From: MPNP01 sp965215545
GTDB lineage: Bacteria; Pseudomonadota; Alphaproteobacteria; Rhodobacterales; Rhodobacteraceae
DNA: 64,000 bases
Direction of reading: 5' to 3'
NCBI GenBank assembly: GCA_965215545.1
Contig: OZ244066.1
Coordinates: forward strand, 2,542,001 to 2,606,000
The position numbers were made by a program, and so were the translations under genes. This document shows, piece after piece, positions 54,601 to 63,269 of the stretch. Positions within the stretch are counted from its first letter, which is position 1. Each line of letters opens with the position of its first letter. The notes under the pieces were generated by a model. The model made no database searches. It had not been told where the DNA came from and worked only from the letters and a program-made list of their open reading frames with translations.

Positions 54601-55328
54601 ACAGCGGCCGAGTCGGGATCCTTGAGCGAGGTGACGGCAATCGGGACCGGTCGCAACCCCCGGGTGGCCAGGGCATCGGCCAGCGCATCGACCGGTTCAA
54701 GATTGGCGGCTTGCAACAGGGAACGGTAAAAGAGGATCACGCCAACGGGTCGGAGCGGGTCGTCGATCGACAAGGCGGCATTGGGAGGTTGGTAGAGCAG
54801 GGCATTGGGCGTTGCCTGGGGCGGGTCCGGCGGGGGCTGGCCATGAATGAGATGGCGGCAGTAGCCGAGCAGATTGCGGGCATTGGCCGGGCCACCGTGG
54901 CGGCAGTAGGCAAACAGGATACGCCAGTCGCTTGGCGGAAGCGTTGACATCGTCATGAGCTCGTCATCGTGCCGGGTGTCCCCGGGCAGGACAGCGAGCG
55001 GGACCCCGTTGGCGGCCAGGGCCCGTCCGAGCTGGTCAAGACAGTACTGCCAGTAGCTGTGGCCCCCGAGGGCCCGCACGATGACCAGTCTGGCACCGGG
55101 CAGGGTCTGGTCAAGGTACCGGTCAACGGAATAGGGGTGGGCCAGCCAGGCCAGCGGGGTCAGGCGGAGAAAATCCTGCCTCGACCCGAGATCGGCATTG
55201 GCTCGGGCCAGGCAGGCGAGTTCCGAGTCGGCGGCGGACAGGAAGAGGATGTCGGCAGGATCCTGACCGGGGTCAACCGGTTCGGTCCCGTCGGCTGTCA
55301 GACCCGCCTCAGCGGCGAGGAGGTGCAT
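51627..55328 (-). CDS. cobN: cobaltochelatase subunit CobN
   Basis: The 1233-residue large subunit inserts cobalt into hydrogenobyrinic acid a,c-diamide with CobS and CobT. The start MHLLAAEAGLTADG and the ILFLSAADSELACLA segment are as in other CobN proteins; HLGKHGNLEWLPGKANALS (about 540) is the family signature also found in magnesium chelatase BchH. Length is normal and no break is seen. The ATG lies three bases after the cobW stop. cobS and cobT are not in the window. Confidence 0.93.
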   Translation of the reverse strand: MHLLAAEAGLTADGTEPVDPGQDPADILFLSAADSELACLARANADLGSRQDFLRLTPLAWLAHPYSVDRYLDQTLPGARLVIVRALGGHSYWQYCLDQLGRALAANGVPLAVLPGDTRHDDELMTMSTLPPSDWRILFAYCRHGGPANARNLLGYCRHLIHGQPPPDPPQATPNALLYQPPNAALSIDDPLRPVGVILFYRSLLQAANLEPVDALADALATRGLRPVPIAVTSLKDPDSAAVVAETLAANPPDIIINLTCFSSTHPAADNPGWTPGLLSAAACPILQAALAATDADTWATSQRGLVARDLAMFIALTELDGHVFTRAIAFKSRPRLDPLTQVPLTFHEPVADRIAHVADLATHWIKLRQTPASARRIALLLANYPVRDGRLANGVGLDTPASALAILALLAEEGYTLVDAPPTPTALMTLLRTGPTNSGKAPDQGASLTLAAYEQGYAALPRALRKAVNDRWGPPDHDPRVRNGAFRLAIHTLGNLVIGIQPARGYDIDPRASYHCPDLVPPHNYFAFYFWLTRNFGVHAVIHLGKHGNLEWLPGKANALSAGCCPEAVLGPVPNVYPFIVNDPGEGSQAKRRIHSVIIDHLTPPMTRADSYGPYREIEVLLDELYEAMGLDQARTSLLESRILARLASSSLDADIGIARDDSSAERLRKTDAYLCELKESQIRDGLHILGCAPQGPLEHGLTAAILRTPRSDGTGANDSLLRALVRDLGMADGFDPLDCPMAEPWHGARPGILQTASRDPWRTHGDTLERLENLSTELIAGRAGPPGPASAAVLTDANERLRPRIAACGHEEMSQLARALDGRFVPPGAAGAPTRGRPDVLPTGRNFHSIDSRSLPRKTAWELGVRSATLLVERYRQDHGDWPAALAITAWGTANMRTGGDDLAQAMALIGACPRWDDTSGRVLGFAIQPLSELGRPRVDVTLRVSGMFRDAFPAQIELFAAATRAVMALDEDPTCNPARAAWLRDREEMGDDAAAYRIFGSPPGGYGAGLQTLIEAGIWEQRADFGRTYIEWGHYAYGGPAWGQADRSAFTRRLGALEAVVQNQDNREHDVLDSDDYYQFEGGLAAAVEAVRGDQPVIYHNDHSRPERPVIRTLEAEIARVVRARAANPKWIAGIKRHGYKGAFEMAATLDYLFAFAATTGAAKSHHFDLVYTAYIADATTRAFIAEHNPDALRDMAARFLDAAERNLWHPRSNSSLAHLQALLDTPADS

Positions 55329-55331
55329 GAG

Positions 55332-56372
55332 TCAGGTCTCGAATGCTGCTTTGAGAGCTGTATGATCAAGGCCAGCCAGGCCGATGGCCACCAGATGCCC
55401 CTGGCGCGTCTCATCGGGGGCGAACGGGCGGTCAAAATAGGTTGCAAGCCGTGGCCCGGCCGCCTGGATCACGCAGCGCATGGGTTTGCCTGCAATGGCC
55501 GCATAACCCTTGATGCGCAACAGGCCGTGGGCAGCAATGACCTGCTCGATCCGGCGGCAGAATGCCGCGCGATCACTGATTTCGGGCAGGGTGCAGGTGA
55601 CCGAGTCAAACGCATCATGCCCATGGTTGCTGTCTTCATCATCATGGTGGTGATGGTGCCGGGCCACCCGTGCCGCAAGGCTGGTCTCGGCAGCCAGTTC
55701 CAGCCCCATCAGCACATGCGGATCAAGGGCACCGGACCCGGTGGTCAGGATCGTCACACCATCGCGCACCCGGGAGGCCAGTTCGGTTTTGAGGGCAGCG
55801 AGATCGGCTGCCGCCATGGATACGGTCTTGTTGATGATCACGAGATCGGCACAGACCAGCTGGTCGGTCAACAGCTCGGCCAGCGGGGTCTGGTGATCCA
55901 GACTCGCATCGGCCAGGCGCTGGGCCTGGACAGCACCGGGATCGTTGGCAAAGCGACCCTCGAGGACTGCCGGTCCATCGACAACGGTCACCACGGCATC
56001 AACCGTGACCTGACCGGCGATGCCGGGCCAGTTGAAGGCGCTGACGAGGGGTTGGGGGAGGGCGAGGCCGGAGGTCTCGATGAGGATGTGCTCGGGCTGG
56101 GGGTCCCGGGCCAGCAGGGTTGCCATGGCGGGCTGGAAGTCTTCCGCCACCGTACAGCAGATGCAGCCGTTGGCCAGTTCGATCAGGTCAGCCCCCGCCG
56201 CGCCTGTCAGCCCGCAGCCACCGAGAATCTCGCCATCCATGCCGAGGTCGCCGAACTCATTGATGATCAGGGCAAAACGTGTCCCGGGCAACGCGCCCAG
56301 CAGGCGGCGGATCAGCGTGGTCTTGCCGGCCCCGAGAAATCCCGTGATGATCGTGGTTGGAATCCTGTGCAT
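55332..56372 (-). CDS. cobW: CobW-type GTPase metallochaperone
   Basis: A 346-residue COG0523 GTPase that probably delivers cobalt for cobalamin synthesis. Walker A is GFLGAGKTT, the metal-binding CxCC is in NGCICCTV, and NKTVSM gives base recognition. A His/Asp-rich stretch (VARHHHHHDDEDSNHGHD, about 243-260) is typical of metal chaperones. The C-terminal CobW domain follows. ATG 56372 has GGAGCG upstream. It immediately precedes cobN. Confidence 0.92.
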   Translation of the reverse strand: MHRIPTTIITGFLGAGKTTLIRRLLGALPGTRFALIINEFGDLGMDGEILGGCGLTGAAGADLIELANGCICCTVAEDFQPAMATLLARDPQPEHILIETSGLALPQPLVSAFNWPGIAGQVTVDAVVTVVDGPAVLEGRFANDPGAVQAQRLADASLDHQTPLAELLTDQLVCADLVIINKTVSMAAADLAALKTELASRVRDGVTILTTGSGALDPHVLMGLELAAETSLAARVARHHHHHDDEDSNHGHDAFDSVTCTLPEISDRAAFCRRIEQVIAAHGLLRIKGYAAIAGKPMRCVIQAAGPRLATYFDRPFAPDETRQGHLVAIGLAGLDHTALKAAFET

Positions 56373-56403
56373 GTCGCTCCCGTCTCTTGCGCCGGTCCGG
56401 GGA

Positions 56404-57183
56404 TCAGAGGGTGGCCAGCTGGGTCTCGATCCATGCCAGCGCAGCATCGATGCTCTCATGACATGGGACAGACTGTGCATACTGCCCATCGACCGGTCGG
56501 TCAATCATGTAGACAGGCACGCCGAGGGCGGCAGCGGCATCGAGTTTGGCCCGCCCGGACGAGCCACCCGAATTCCGGCAGAGCAGGGCGGTGATCCCCT
56601 GGTGCCTGAGGAGGTCCTGCTCCTCAGCCAGGGCAAAGGGGGGCCGGCCAGTCATGACCGCGAGATTGGCCCGCGGTGCCAGTCCAGCGGGATCAATGGT
56701 GCGGAGAAGCCAGTGAGTGGTCCTCCCGCGATCGTCAATGGCATCCATCAGTGTCGCCAGCTGGTTGCGCCCCAGGGTCACGAGAACCCGGCCACCGGAT
56801 GGCAGGGCGGCCAGGGCCTCCTCCAGACTTGCGTGGATGGACCATGACGCATCGGGATGCGGTGTCCAGGGGGGTCTTTGCAGCACCGCCAGCGGTGTGC
56901 CGGTCCGCCCACAGGCCCAGCGGACATTGCGGCTGATCTGCCGGGCAAAGGGATGCGTGGCATCGATAGCCAGGGCAATGGAGGTCGATTGCAGGTAGTC
57001 GGCAAGACCTGACCAACCCCCAAACCCACCAGTGCGGACCGGGACGCTGTAATGGGCGGGATGGCGTGTTGCGCCCGCAAGGGATGCGATGACCGGAAGC
57101 GGGACCCTCGTGGGCAGTTGGGTGCAGAGCCGGCGCCCGTCCTCTGTCCCTGCCAGAACCAGGATGGACCTCCCTGCGGTCAT
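56404..57183 (-). CDS. cobK: precorrin-6A reductase
   Basis: A 259-residue reductase of the CobK/CbiJ family that reduces precorrin-6A with NADPH. ILVLAGTEDGRRLC is the N-terminal nucleotide-binding start; IDATHPFARQISRN and LLCRNSGGSSGRAKLDAA are the family's conserved blocks. ATG 57183 overlaps the cbiD stop by four bases, so cbiD and cobK are coupled. The CobW start is 31 bases downstream. Confidence 0.9.
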   Translation of the reverse strand: MTAGRSILVLAGTEDGRRLCTQLPTRVPLPVIASLAGATRHPAHYSVPVRTGGFGGWSGLADYLQSTSIALAIDATHPFARQISRNVRWACGRTGTPLAVLQRPPWTPHPDASWSIHASLEEALAALPSGGRVLVTLGRNQLATLMDAIDDRGRTTHWLLRTIDPAGLAPRANLAVMTGRPPFALAEEQDLLRHQGITALLCRNSGGSSGRAKLDAAAALGVPVYMIDRPVDGQYAQSVPCHESIDAALAWIETQLATL

Positions 57184-58298
57184 GGCCGGCACCGGCGCTC
57201 GAGAAAGCGCGCATTGCTGGCCGCCCCCACCTGCTGACCCTCGCGGTTGAAGACGAGGATCTCGACATCGATGGTGCTTGACCTCAGCGTGTCCAGGACC
57301 GTCTTGCGGGCCAGTTGGGCGATCCTGTCACCAAGGGCATGGCCGGCGATGGCCAGAGCTTCGATGGAGGTGTTCGCCGATCGGATGGCCACGACGCTGT
57401 CGGCCGCGAGATCGGGGACACTGTCCCTGGCTGTCCTTGCCAAACACGCAAAGTCGATTGTTGAACGTCGGGCGTGCAGGTCCGTCTGTCCCTGGGCCAG
57501 TTTGGTCAACTTGCCAAATCCGCCCGCGATGGTGAGCAACTCGATGGGATGCCGACGCAGGTATTTGAGCATGCCCCCGACAAAATCCCCCATGTCGAGC
57601 TGAGCATGGGGTGGGAATGCATACAGGGCAGCCGCAGCCGATTCCGAGACAGAGCCGGTGGCGGCAAGGACATGATCGGCACCGTTGCTGCGTGCCACGT
57701 CGATCCCCCGGTGGATCGAGGCAATCCAGGCGCTGCAGGAGTAGGGTTTGACGATCCCGGTGGTTCCGAGAATCGAGAGACCACCGATGATGCCAAGGCG
57801 GGGATTCCAGGTCCGGGTGGCCAGTTCCGCACCGCCGGCGACGGAGACGGTGATCCGGAATCCGGTCCTGATGCCCTGGCGCTCCGCCAGCGTGCGCACC
57901 GTCTGCGTCATCATCTGGCGGGGAACCGGGTTGATGGCCGGCTCACCGACAGCCAGGGGCAGACCGGCTTTGGTAACCGTGCCCACGCCGGGCCCGGCCC
58001 GGAATTCCACCGCACCGGGCCGGTCGGCCAGGGCAACCCTGGTGGTGATCAGGGCCCCATGGGTGACGTCAGGGTCATCGCCGGCATCCTTGCGGATGGT
58101 TGCCTCGGCCCAGCCCTCGCCAAGCCGGTAGCCGCTGAGCGCAAGGGAGATCATCCGGCCCCGGGGGAGGACAATCGAAACCGGATCAGGCCAGTGCCCG
58201 GTCAGCAGGGCCTCGCAGGCCGCCGCCGCCGCTGCTGTCGCGCAGGCCCCGGTCGTGAATCCGGTCCGCAGCCGTGTGCTGGACTCACGCTGATCCAT
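57180..58298 (-). CDS. cbiD: cobalt-precorrin-5B C1-methyltransferase
   Basis: A 372-residue CbiD: TRLRTGFTTGACATAAAAAA at the start, then AVGEPAINPVPRQMM and LGIIGGLSILGTTGIVKPYS, which are diagnostic. It methylates C1 in the cobalt-early pathway; in organisms with late insertion it works beside CobJ/CbiG-type enzymes. Overlaps cobK by four bases. It is divergent from cobA, with 191 bases to the chosen cobA start. Confidence 0.92.
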   Translation of the reverse strand: MDQRESSTRLRTGFTTGACATAAAAAACEALLTGHWPDPVSIVLPRGRMISLALSGYRLGEGWAEATIRKDAGDDPDVTHGALITTRVALADRPGAVEFRAGPGVGTVTKAGLPLAVGEPAINPVPRQMMTQTVRTLAERQGIRTGFRITVSVAGGAELATRTWNPRLGIIGGLSILGTTGIVKPYSCSAWIASIHRGIDVARSNGADHVLAATGSVSESAAAALYAFPPHAQLDMGDFVGGMLKYLRRHPIELLTIAGGFGKLTKLAQGQTDLHARRSTIDFACLARTARDSVPDLAADSVVAIRSANTSIEALAIAGHALGDRIAQLARKTVLDTLRSSTIDVEILVFNREGQQVGAASNARFLERRCRP

Positions 58299-58489
58299 GA
58301 CGCGCGGCTCGGCCCCGCCCCCGGAGGCAGTTCAATTCGCACCTGGATGGCGCTCCCGGCGTCCTGCAACTCGCTGGCATCAGATCTGTGTTCCTTGCAT
58401 AGAGGGGGCGTGCTGTCCTGGGTTGGATGGGTCAGATCCATTGGCGTATGGCTGGGGAGTTTGCAAATCATGGTCATGTGGACGGCCCG

Positions 58490-59317
58490 ATGAGTCCCGT
58501 CAATGGTGCACTGGCGTTTCCGGCCGGTATGGTCTGGCTGGTGGGTGCTGGTCCGGGCGATCCGGGCCTCCTGACCCTGCATGCCGTCCATGCCCTGGGC
58601 CGGGCGGAGGTGGTTGTCCATGACTCGCTGGTCAACCCGGCCGTGTTCGATCATTGTCCGGCTGGCTGCCTCCGAATCGATTCCGGTAAACGTGGAGGGC
58701 GACCCTCGCCCCAGCAGACGGATATTTCCGCCCGGCTGATTGCCCTGGCGCGTGAGGGGCGCCGGGTTGTCCGCCTCAAGGGCGGCGATCCCTTCATCTT
58801 TGGCCGGGGCAGCGAAGAGGTGCTGGCGCTGATTCGCCGCGGCGTGCCGGTGCGGGTCACGCCGGGAGTCTCGGCCGGCTATGGGGGATTGGCCTATGCT
58901 GGCCTGCCGTTGACCAGCCGGGAGACCAACCAGTGCATCACTTTCCTGACAGGTCACGATCAATTCGGGACAACCCCGGCCGCCTTCGACTGGCGCATGA
59001 TTGCCCGCGGCTCACAGGTCATCGTGATGTACATGGCCATGAAACACCTGCCGACCCTGACCGACAACCTGATCCGGTACGGCCGGAGCGGTCATGAATC
59101 GGTTGCCATTGCCTGCAATCTGACTGATCCTGACCAGAAGGTGCTGCTCACCACCCTGGACCAGGCGGTCGCAGCAACGACCCGCCATGACCTCAAAGCG
59201 CCCGCAGTGATCTGTGTCGGTGCCAATGTCGGCATGGCCCGGGAAATCCACAGCGGTTTCCATGACAGTATCGGAACCCTGATCACCGATGCGCAGTCTT
59301 GCGCGCCCTCCCGATGA
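58490..59317 (+). CDS. cobA: uroporphyrinogen-III C-methyltransferase
   Basis: A 275-residue SUMT that makes precorrin-2 by methylating C2 and C7. MVWLVGAGPGDPGLLTLHAV binds SAM; VVHDSLVNPAV, RLKGGDPFIFGRGSEE and VTPGVSAGYGGLAYAGLPLT are family motifs. No CysG-type oxidase/ferrochelatase domain is fused. ATG 58490 is the nearest start to the conserved core, with weak ribosome site. Stop and next start overlap (ATGA), coupling it to cobB. Confidence 0.9.
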   Translation: MSPVNGALAFPAGMVWLVGAGPGDPGLLTLHAVHALGRAEVVVHDSLVNPAVFDHCPAGCLRIDSGKRGGRPSPQQTDISARLIALAREGRRVVRLKGGDPFIFGRGSEEVLALIRRGVPVRVTPGVSAGYGGLAYAGLPLTSRETNQCITFLTGHDQFGTTPAAFDWRMIARGSQVIVMYMAMKHLPTLTDNLIRYGRSGHESVAIACNLTDPDQKVLLTTLDQAVAATTRHDLKAPAVICVGANVGMAREIHSGFHDSIGTLITDAQSCAPSR

Positions 59318-60645
59318 ATGGGGCCCCGCCGGATCCGGTTGGCCTTGTCCTGGCTGCACCGGCCTCCTCGAGCGGCAAGACAACCCTGACGCTGGCCCTC
59401 CTGCGTGCCCTGGCAAGGCGCAACCTGCAGGTGTTCGCTGGCAAGAGCGGGCCGGACTACATCGACACAACCTATCATGAACAGGCCACCGGCAGGGTTG
59501 CGTTGACATTCGATGCCTGGGCGATGTCAGATGCCCAGCTCGCCGAGCAGGTGCTGGCACTCCGGGCTGCGGGGGCCCGGTCGTTTGTCATCGAGGGGGC
59601 GATGGGCCTCTTTGATGGTGGCGGTGTTGCCGGCCGGGGCTCAACGGCCGAGCTGGCCTCAAGGCTGGGCCTGCCCATCATCCTCGTGATCGATGCAGCG
59701 CGTCTGGCGCATTCCGCTCCGCTTCTCCATCTGGGCATCCAGGCCATGATGCCCTCGCTGGCCCTTGCCGGCATCATCGCCAACCGGGTCGGCTCGGCCC
59801 GCCATCTCGAGATTGTCAGATCCGCCATCGAGGCGACCGGCATGCCTCTCCTGGGCAGCCTGCCGCGCCAGCCCGACTTCGTGCTGCCCTCACGCCATCT
59901 TGGCCTGGTTCCCGCCCCCGAGCTTGCCGATCTCGAACGTCTGCTGGAGCGCCTGGCGGATCAGGCCGAGCAGACCCTTGCCATCGACAGCATCGTCAGC
60001 CTCATGCGCCCGCCAAGGGTCGCCGACCTGACCGGTCCCGGCACCCCGCTCCGTCCTCCCGGTCAGATCATTGCCTTGGCCCGGGATGCGGCCTTTGCCT
60101 TCGTCTACCGCCACATGATTACCGCCTGGCGGGGGCAGGGGGCCGAGATCCGGTTTTTCGCGCCCCTTGACGATGAGGCGCCATCGGCTGATGCCGATGC
60201 TGTTGTCCTGCCCGGCGGTTATCCCGAACTCCATGCCGGCCCGCTCGCCAGTGCCCGGCGGTTCCATGCAGGAATGACCGCGGCCCGGGACAGGCAGGCA
60301 GTCATCTATGGGGAGTGCGGTGGTTACATGGTTCTCGGTCAGGGTCTGGCAACCAAGGCGGGCCGTTTCCCCATGCTGGGCCTGCTGCCCCACACAAGCA
60401 GCATGACCGAGCCCCGCCTTCATCTCGGGTATCGCTACCTCCGGACCAGAAGGCCGGCGTTCCTGCGGGGCTGTCATGCCGGCCACGAGTTCCACTATGC
60501 CAGCGCCACCACCCGACGGGGAACGCCACCCCTCTTTACGGCCACGGATGCCGACGATGCCAATCCGTATCCCGCCGGCGCGGTGATTGGCAAGGTTGCC
60601 GGATCCTTTGCCCATCTCATCTGTCGGCAGGCCACCGGGCCCTGA
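59314..60645 (+). CDS. cobB: hydrogenobyrinic/cobyrinic acid a,c-diamide synthase
   Basis: A 443-residue amidotransferase that amidates the a and c side chains. The synthetase domain has APASSSGKTTLTLALL and GKSGPDYIDTTYH; IEGAMGLFDGG is the second ATP-site block. The class I amidotransferase domain holds YGECGGYMVLG (catalytic Cys) and the late HEFHYA (His). ATG 59314 is set by overlap with cobA. Confidence 0.93.
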   Translation: MNGAPPDPVGLVLAAPASSSGKTTLTLALLRALARRNLQVFAGKSGPDYIDTTYHEQATGRVALTFDAWAMSDAQLAEQVLALRAAGARSFVIEGAMGLFDGGGVAGRGSTAELASRLGLPIILVIDAARLAHSAPLLHLGIQAMMPSLALAGIIANRVGSARHLEIVRSAIEATGMPLLGSLPRQPDFVLPSRHLGLVPAPELADLERLLERLADQAEQTLAIDSIVSLMRPPRVADLTGPGTPLRPPGQIIALARDAAFAFVYRHMITAWRGQGAEIRFFAPLDDEAPSADADAVVLPGGYPELHAGPLASARRFHAGMTAARDRQAVIYGECGGYMVLGQGLATKAGRFPMLGLLPHTSSMTEPRLHLGYRYLRTRRPAFLRGCHAGHEFHYASATTRRGTPPLFTATDADDANPYPAGAVIGKVAGSFAHLICRQATGP

Positions 60646-60669
60646 GGCCCAGATCAGATGGCCGGGACT

Positions 60670-61446
60670 TCAGCAGGCGGTGGGCTTGCCCTTGCCCGGT
60701 CGCAGGATGTGGCGATGGGCGGGATCGTAGAGCAGGCTGTCGCGCCCGGTCTGGGGATCGAGGGCCGGACCGATGAGAATCAGGGCGGTCCGGGTGATCC
60801 CGGCTTGCCGGATCTCGGCCCGCAGGGTGCCGACAGTGCAGCGGTGGATCATCTGGTCAGGCCAGCCGATCCGGTAGGCGATGATAGCCGGGCAGGTGCG
60901 GCCGTAGATGGGCACAAGATCCCTTTCAATCTGCCGGGCATTGCGGGCGGAGAGGTGGATGACCAGTGTGCGACCGGGTGCGGCGAGTTCGGCGAGGGAT
61001 TCGCCGGGCGGCATGGCCGTTGCCTTCCGGGCGGTGCGGGTGAGAATGATCGACTGGGCAAGATCGGGAATGGTCAGCTCCTGGCCGATGGCGGCCGCCG
61101 CCGCGGCAAAGGCCGGGACACCCGGAATGATCCGGATCTCGATGCCCAGCACTTCCAGACGGCGGATCTGTTCATTGATGGCGCCATAGATCGAGGGATC
61201 ACCCGAATGGACACGGGCGACATCCTGGCCCCCGGCATGCGCTGTGGCAATGTGATCAATGATCTCATCCAGGGTCAGGGGCGCGGTATCGATGACCGTT
61301 GCATCGGCCGGCGCCGCGGCAACGATGGCTGGCGGGACCAGTGATCCGGCATAGAGGCAGACCGGACAGGTCCGGATGAGGTGCTGCCCCCGGACGGTGA
61401 TCAGGTCCGGATCCCCCGGTCCGGCCCCGATGAAATAGACTGTCAT
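60670..61446 (-). CDS. cobM: precorrin-4 C11-methyltransferase
   Basis: The 258-residue SAM methyltransferase begins VYFIGAGPGDPDLITVRG; LYAGSLV, ARVHSGDPSIYGAINEQ and IIPGVPAFAAAAAAIGQELT match CobM/CbiF. It overlaps the cbiG-cobJ stop by four bases and is the last gene of this minus-strand run, converging with cobB. Confidence 0.92.
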   Translation of the reverse strand: MTVYFIGAGPGDPDLITVRGQHLIRTCPVCLYAGSLVPPAIVAAAPADATVIDTAPLTLDEIIDHIATAHAGGQDVARVHSGDPSIYGAINEQIRRLEVLGIEIRIIPGVPAFAAAAAAIGQELTIPDLAQSIILTRTARKATAMPPGESLAELAAPGRTLVIHLSARNARQIERDLVPIYGRTCPAIIAYRIGWPDQMIHRCTVGTLRAEIRQAGITRTALILIGPALDPQTGRDSLLYDPAHRHILRPGKGKPTAC

Positions 61447-63269
61447 GGATCGGGATCCTCCGACCGGGCCACATAGCCACGTGGTGTGTAGACAGTCTGC
61501 TGGCCATTGTCGCGGGTGAAACTGCGGGTCTGGCTGTTGCCGATGATCAGGGTTGTCACCATGTCGATGGCAGCCAGGGGAACCGTCGCAAGGGTTTCGA
61601 TCGCTGTGGTTTCGGCGACCCGTCCGACATTGCGGGCCACCAGGACCGGTGTGGTGGGTGCGCGGTGGGCCAGGACGATCTCGATGGCGCGGGCAATCAG
61701 GGTCCGGCGGCCGCGCGAGGCGGGATTGTAGAGAGCGATGACAAGGTCCCCCATGGCGGCAGCCTGGACACGGTCCAGGATCACGGTAGCCGGTGTCATG
61801 AGATCCGACAGTGAGATGGCGGCAAAGTCATGGCCGAGGATGGCTCCGGTACGGGCCGAGGCCGCCTGCATGGCAGTCACGCCCGGGAGACAGTGGATCG
61901 CAAGGCGCCGGGTTTCGGGCGGCAGCGTCTCCCCTTCCCGATCCAGCAGTTCCATGACGGGGGCTGCCATGGCATAGATCCCGCTGTCGCCTGAGCAGAT
62001 GAGTGCCACTCTGGCTCCGGATGCCGCCATCTCCAGTGCATGGCGGCAGCGCTCCATCTCGGCCCCAAGGGGGAACCGGTGCACGACCTGATGGCCAGGC
62101 AGGGGCATGATCAGGTCAAGATACCCCCCATAGCCCACCACATGATCGGCGGTGAGGATTGCGGTATTGGCCTCGACTGTCCGACCGTTGGCATGGCCTG
62201 GCCCGATCCCGACCAGACTGAGGACTCCCCGCTGCCTGCCCGCCTGCCCCGGTGTCGTGCCCTTGCGGGCCAGGGCACAGGTCGCATGGGGTGATTTGTG
62301 TTTTTCGATCAGGAGCGTCCCGTCGGGACCGGCGGCAAGGAGGGCGGCAGCTTCAGCGACTCCATGGGCCCCGATGGCGGCATGGACCGCCCCGGAGGGA
62401 TTGCGGAGGGCGTCGGACACGCTGTCGAGTTCGGCAATCGAGTAGAAACGGACCGGCAGATCAAGCGATTGCCCCAGCGCATGGATGGCCGCCTCGTCGG
62501 CCTTGATCTGGGCGGAATAGATGCCGGCCACCGACTCGCTCGCAATCCCGGCATCGGCCAGGGTCCTGCCAACCAGACCGACAAGTTCATCCGATGGGCA
62601 GTGGCGCGAGCACCCCACGCCCAACAGGAGGTTCTGGCAGCGGTAGACAAGGGATGCATCGCCCGATGTGATGACCAGGGGATCGTCCTGATCCGTCGGG
62701 CCGGGACAGGTCACATGATCCCGGGCAAGGAGCGGTGCAAGCCAGGGCATGGGGCAGGAGATCCGGACGGGCTGGCCTGTCATGATGGCCATGGTCAGCG
62801 CCTTGACGGGGGCGGGCTGGACAAGCCGCCAACCCGCCGGGGGGCAGTCAAGCGCCACACCCAGGGCCAGATCACTGGCGGTGGTGATGGCAGCATGACC
62901 CTCAAGCTGTCTGGCAATCGCCGCGGCCAGGTCATTGCCTCCTCGATGGCCCCCGATGAGAGGAATGACCGAAGCACCGGTCTCGGCGATGCAGAGAACC
63001 GGAGGCTCGGTGCGTTTTGTCGAGAGCAGGGGCGCCAGGATCCGGATCAGGATGCCCGCGGCACAGACTCCGATGATCGGGACCTGTTGTCGGAAACTTG
63101 CCTGCAGCGCCGAGGCCAGGGAATCAAAGGGCAGGGTGGTGGTTCCGGACCCAAGGGTCCGGGGGGCATGGACCCGGCCATGACCGGCACTGGCGATGCG
63201 CTGCGCCGTTGCAAGACCCACAGGGGTCAGGCAGAAGATATGGGCGTCAGTGGCAGGCGGGGCTGTCAT
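61443..63269 (-). CDS. cobJ: CbiG-CobJ fusion (cobalt-precorrin-5A hydrolase / precorrin-3B C17-methyltransferase)
   Basis: A 608-residue two-part protein. Residues 1-345 are CbiG-like: IGVCAAGILIRILAPLL, GHRGGNDLAAAIA and GVGCSRHCPSDELVGLV. Residues about 350-608 are the CobJ/CbiH methyltransferase: LVGIGPGHANGRTVEA, GYGGYLDLI, SGDSGIYAMA and ALYNPASRGRR. The fusion joins two steps around ring contraction and is known from other proteobacteria. ATG 63269 overlaps cobI by 23 bases. No cobG/cobZ monooxygenase is seen in the window. Confidence 0.9.
   Translation of the reverse strand: MTAPPATDAHIFCLTPVGLATAQRIASAGHGRVHAPRTLGSGTTTLPFDSLASALQASFRQQVPIIGVCAAGILIRILAPLLSTKRTEPPVLCIAETGASVIPLIGGHRGGNDLAAAIARQLEGHAAITTASDLALGVALDCPPAGWRLVQPAPVKALTMAIMTGQPVRISCPMPWLAPLLARDHVTCPGPTDQDDPLVITSGDASLVYRCQNLLLGVGCSRHCPSDELVGLVGRTLADAGIASESVAGIYSAQIKADEAAIHALGQSLDLPVRFYSIAELDSVSDALRNPSGAVHAAIGAHGVAEAAALLAAGPDGTLLIEKHKSPHATCALARKGTTPGQAGRQRGVLSLVGIGPGHANGRTVEANTAILTADHVVGYGGYLDLIMPLPGHQVVHRFPLGAEMERCRHALEMAASGARVALICSGDSGIYAMAAPVMELLDREGETLPPETRRLAIHCLPGVTAMQAASARTGAILGHDFAAISLSDLMTPATVILDRVQAAAMGDLVIALYNPASRGRRTLIARAIEIVLAHRAPTTPVLVARNVGRVAETTAIETLATVPLAAIDMVTTLIIGNSQTRSFTRDNGQQTVYTPRGYVARSEDPDP

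Noticed and set aside
54969..56594. 541-codon plus-strand open frame opposite cobW and the cobN start
   Set aside because: Gly/Gln-rich composition and complete overlap with well-supported cobW/cobN coding sequence.
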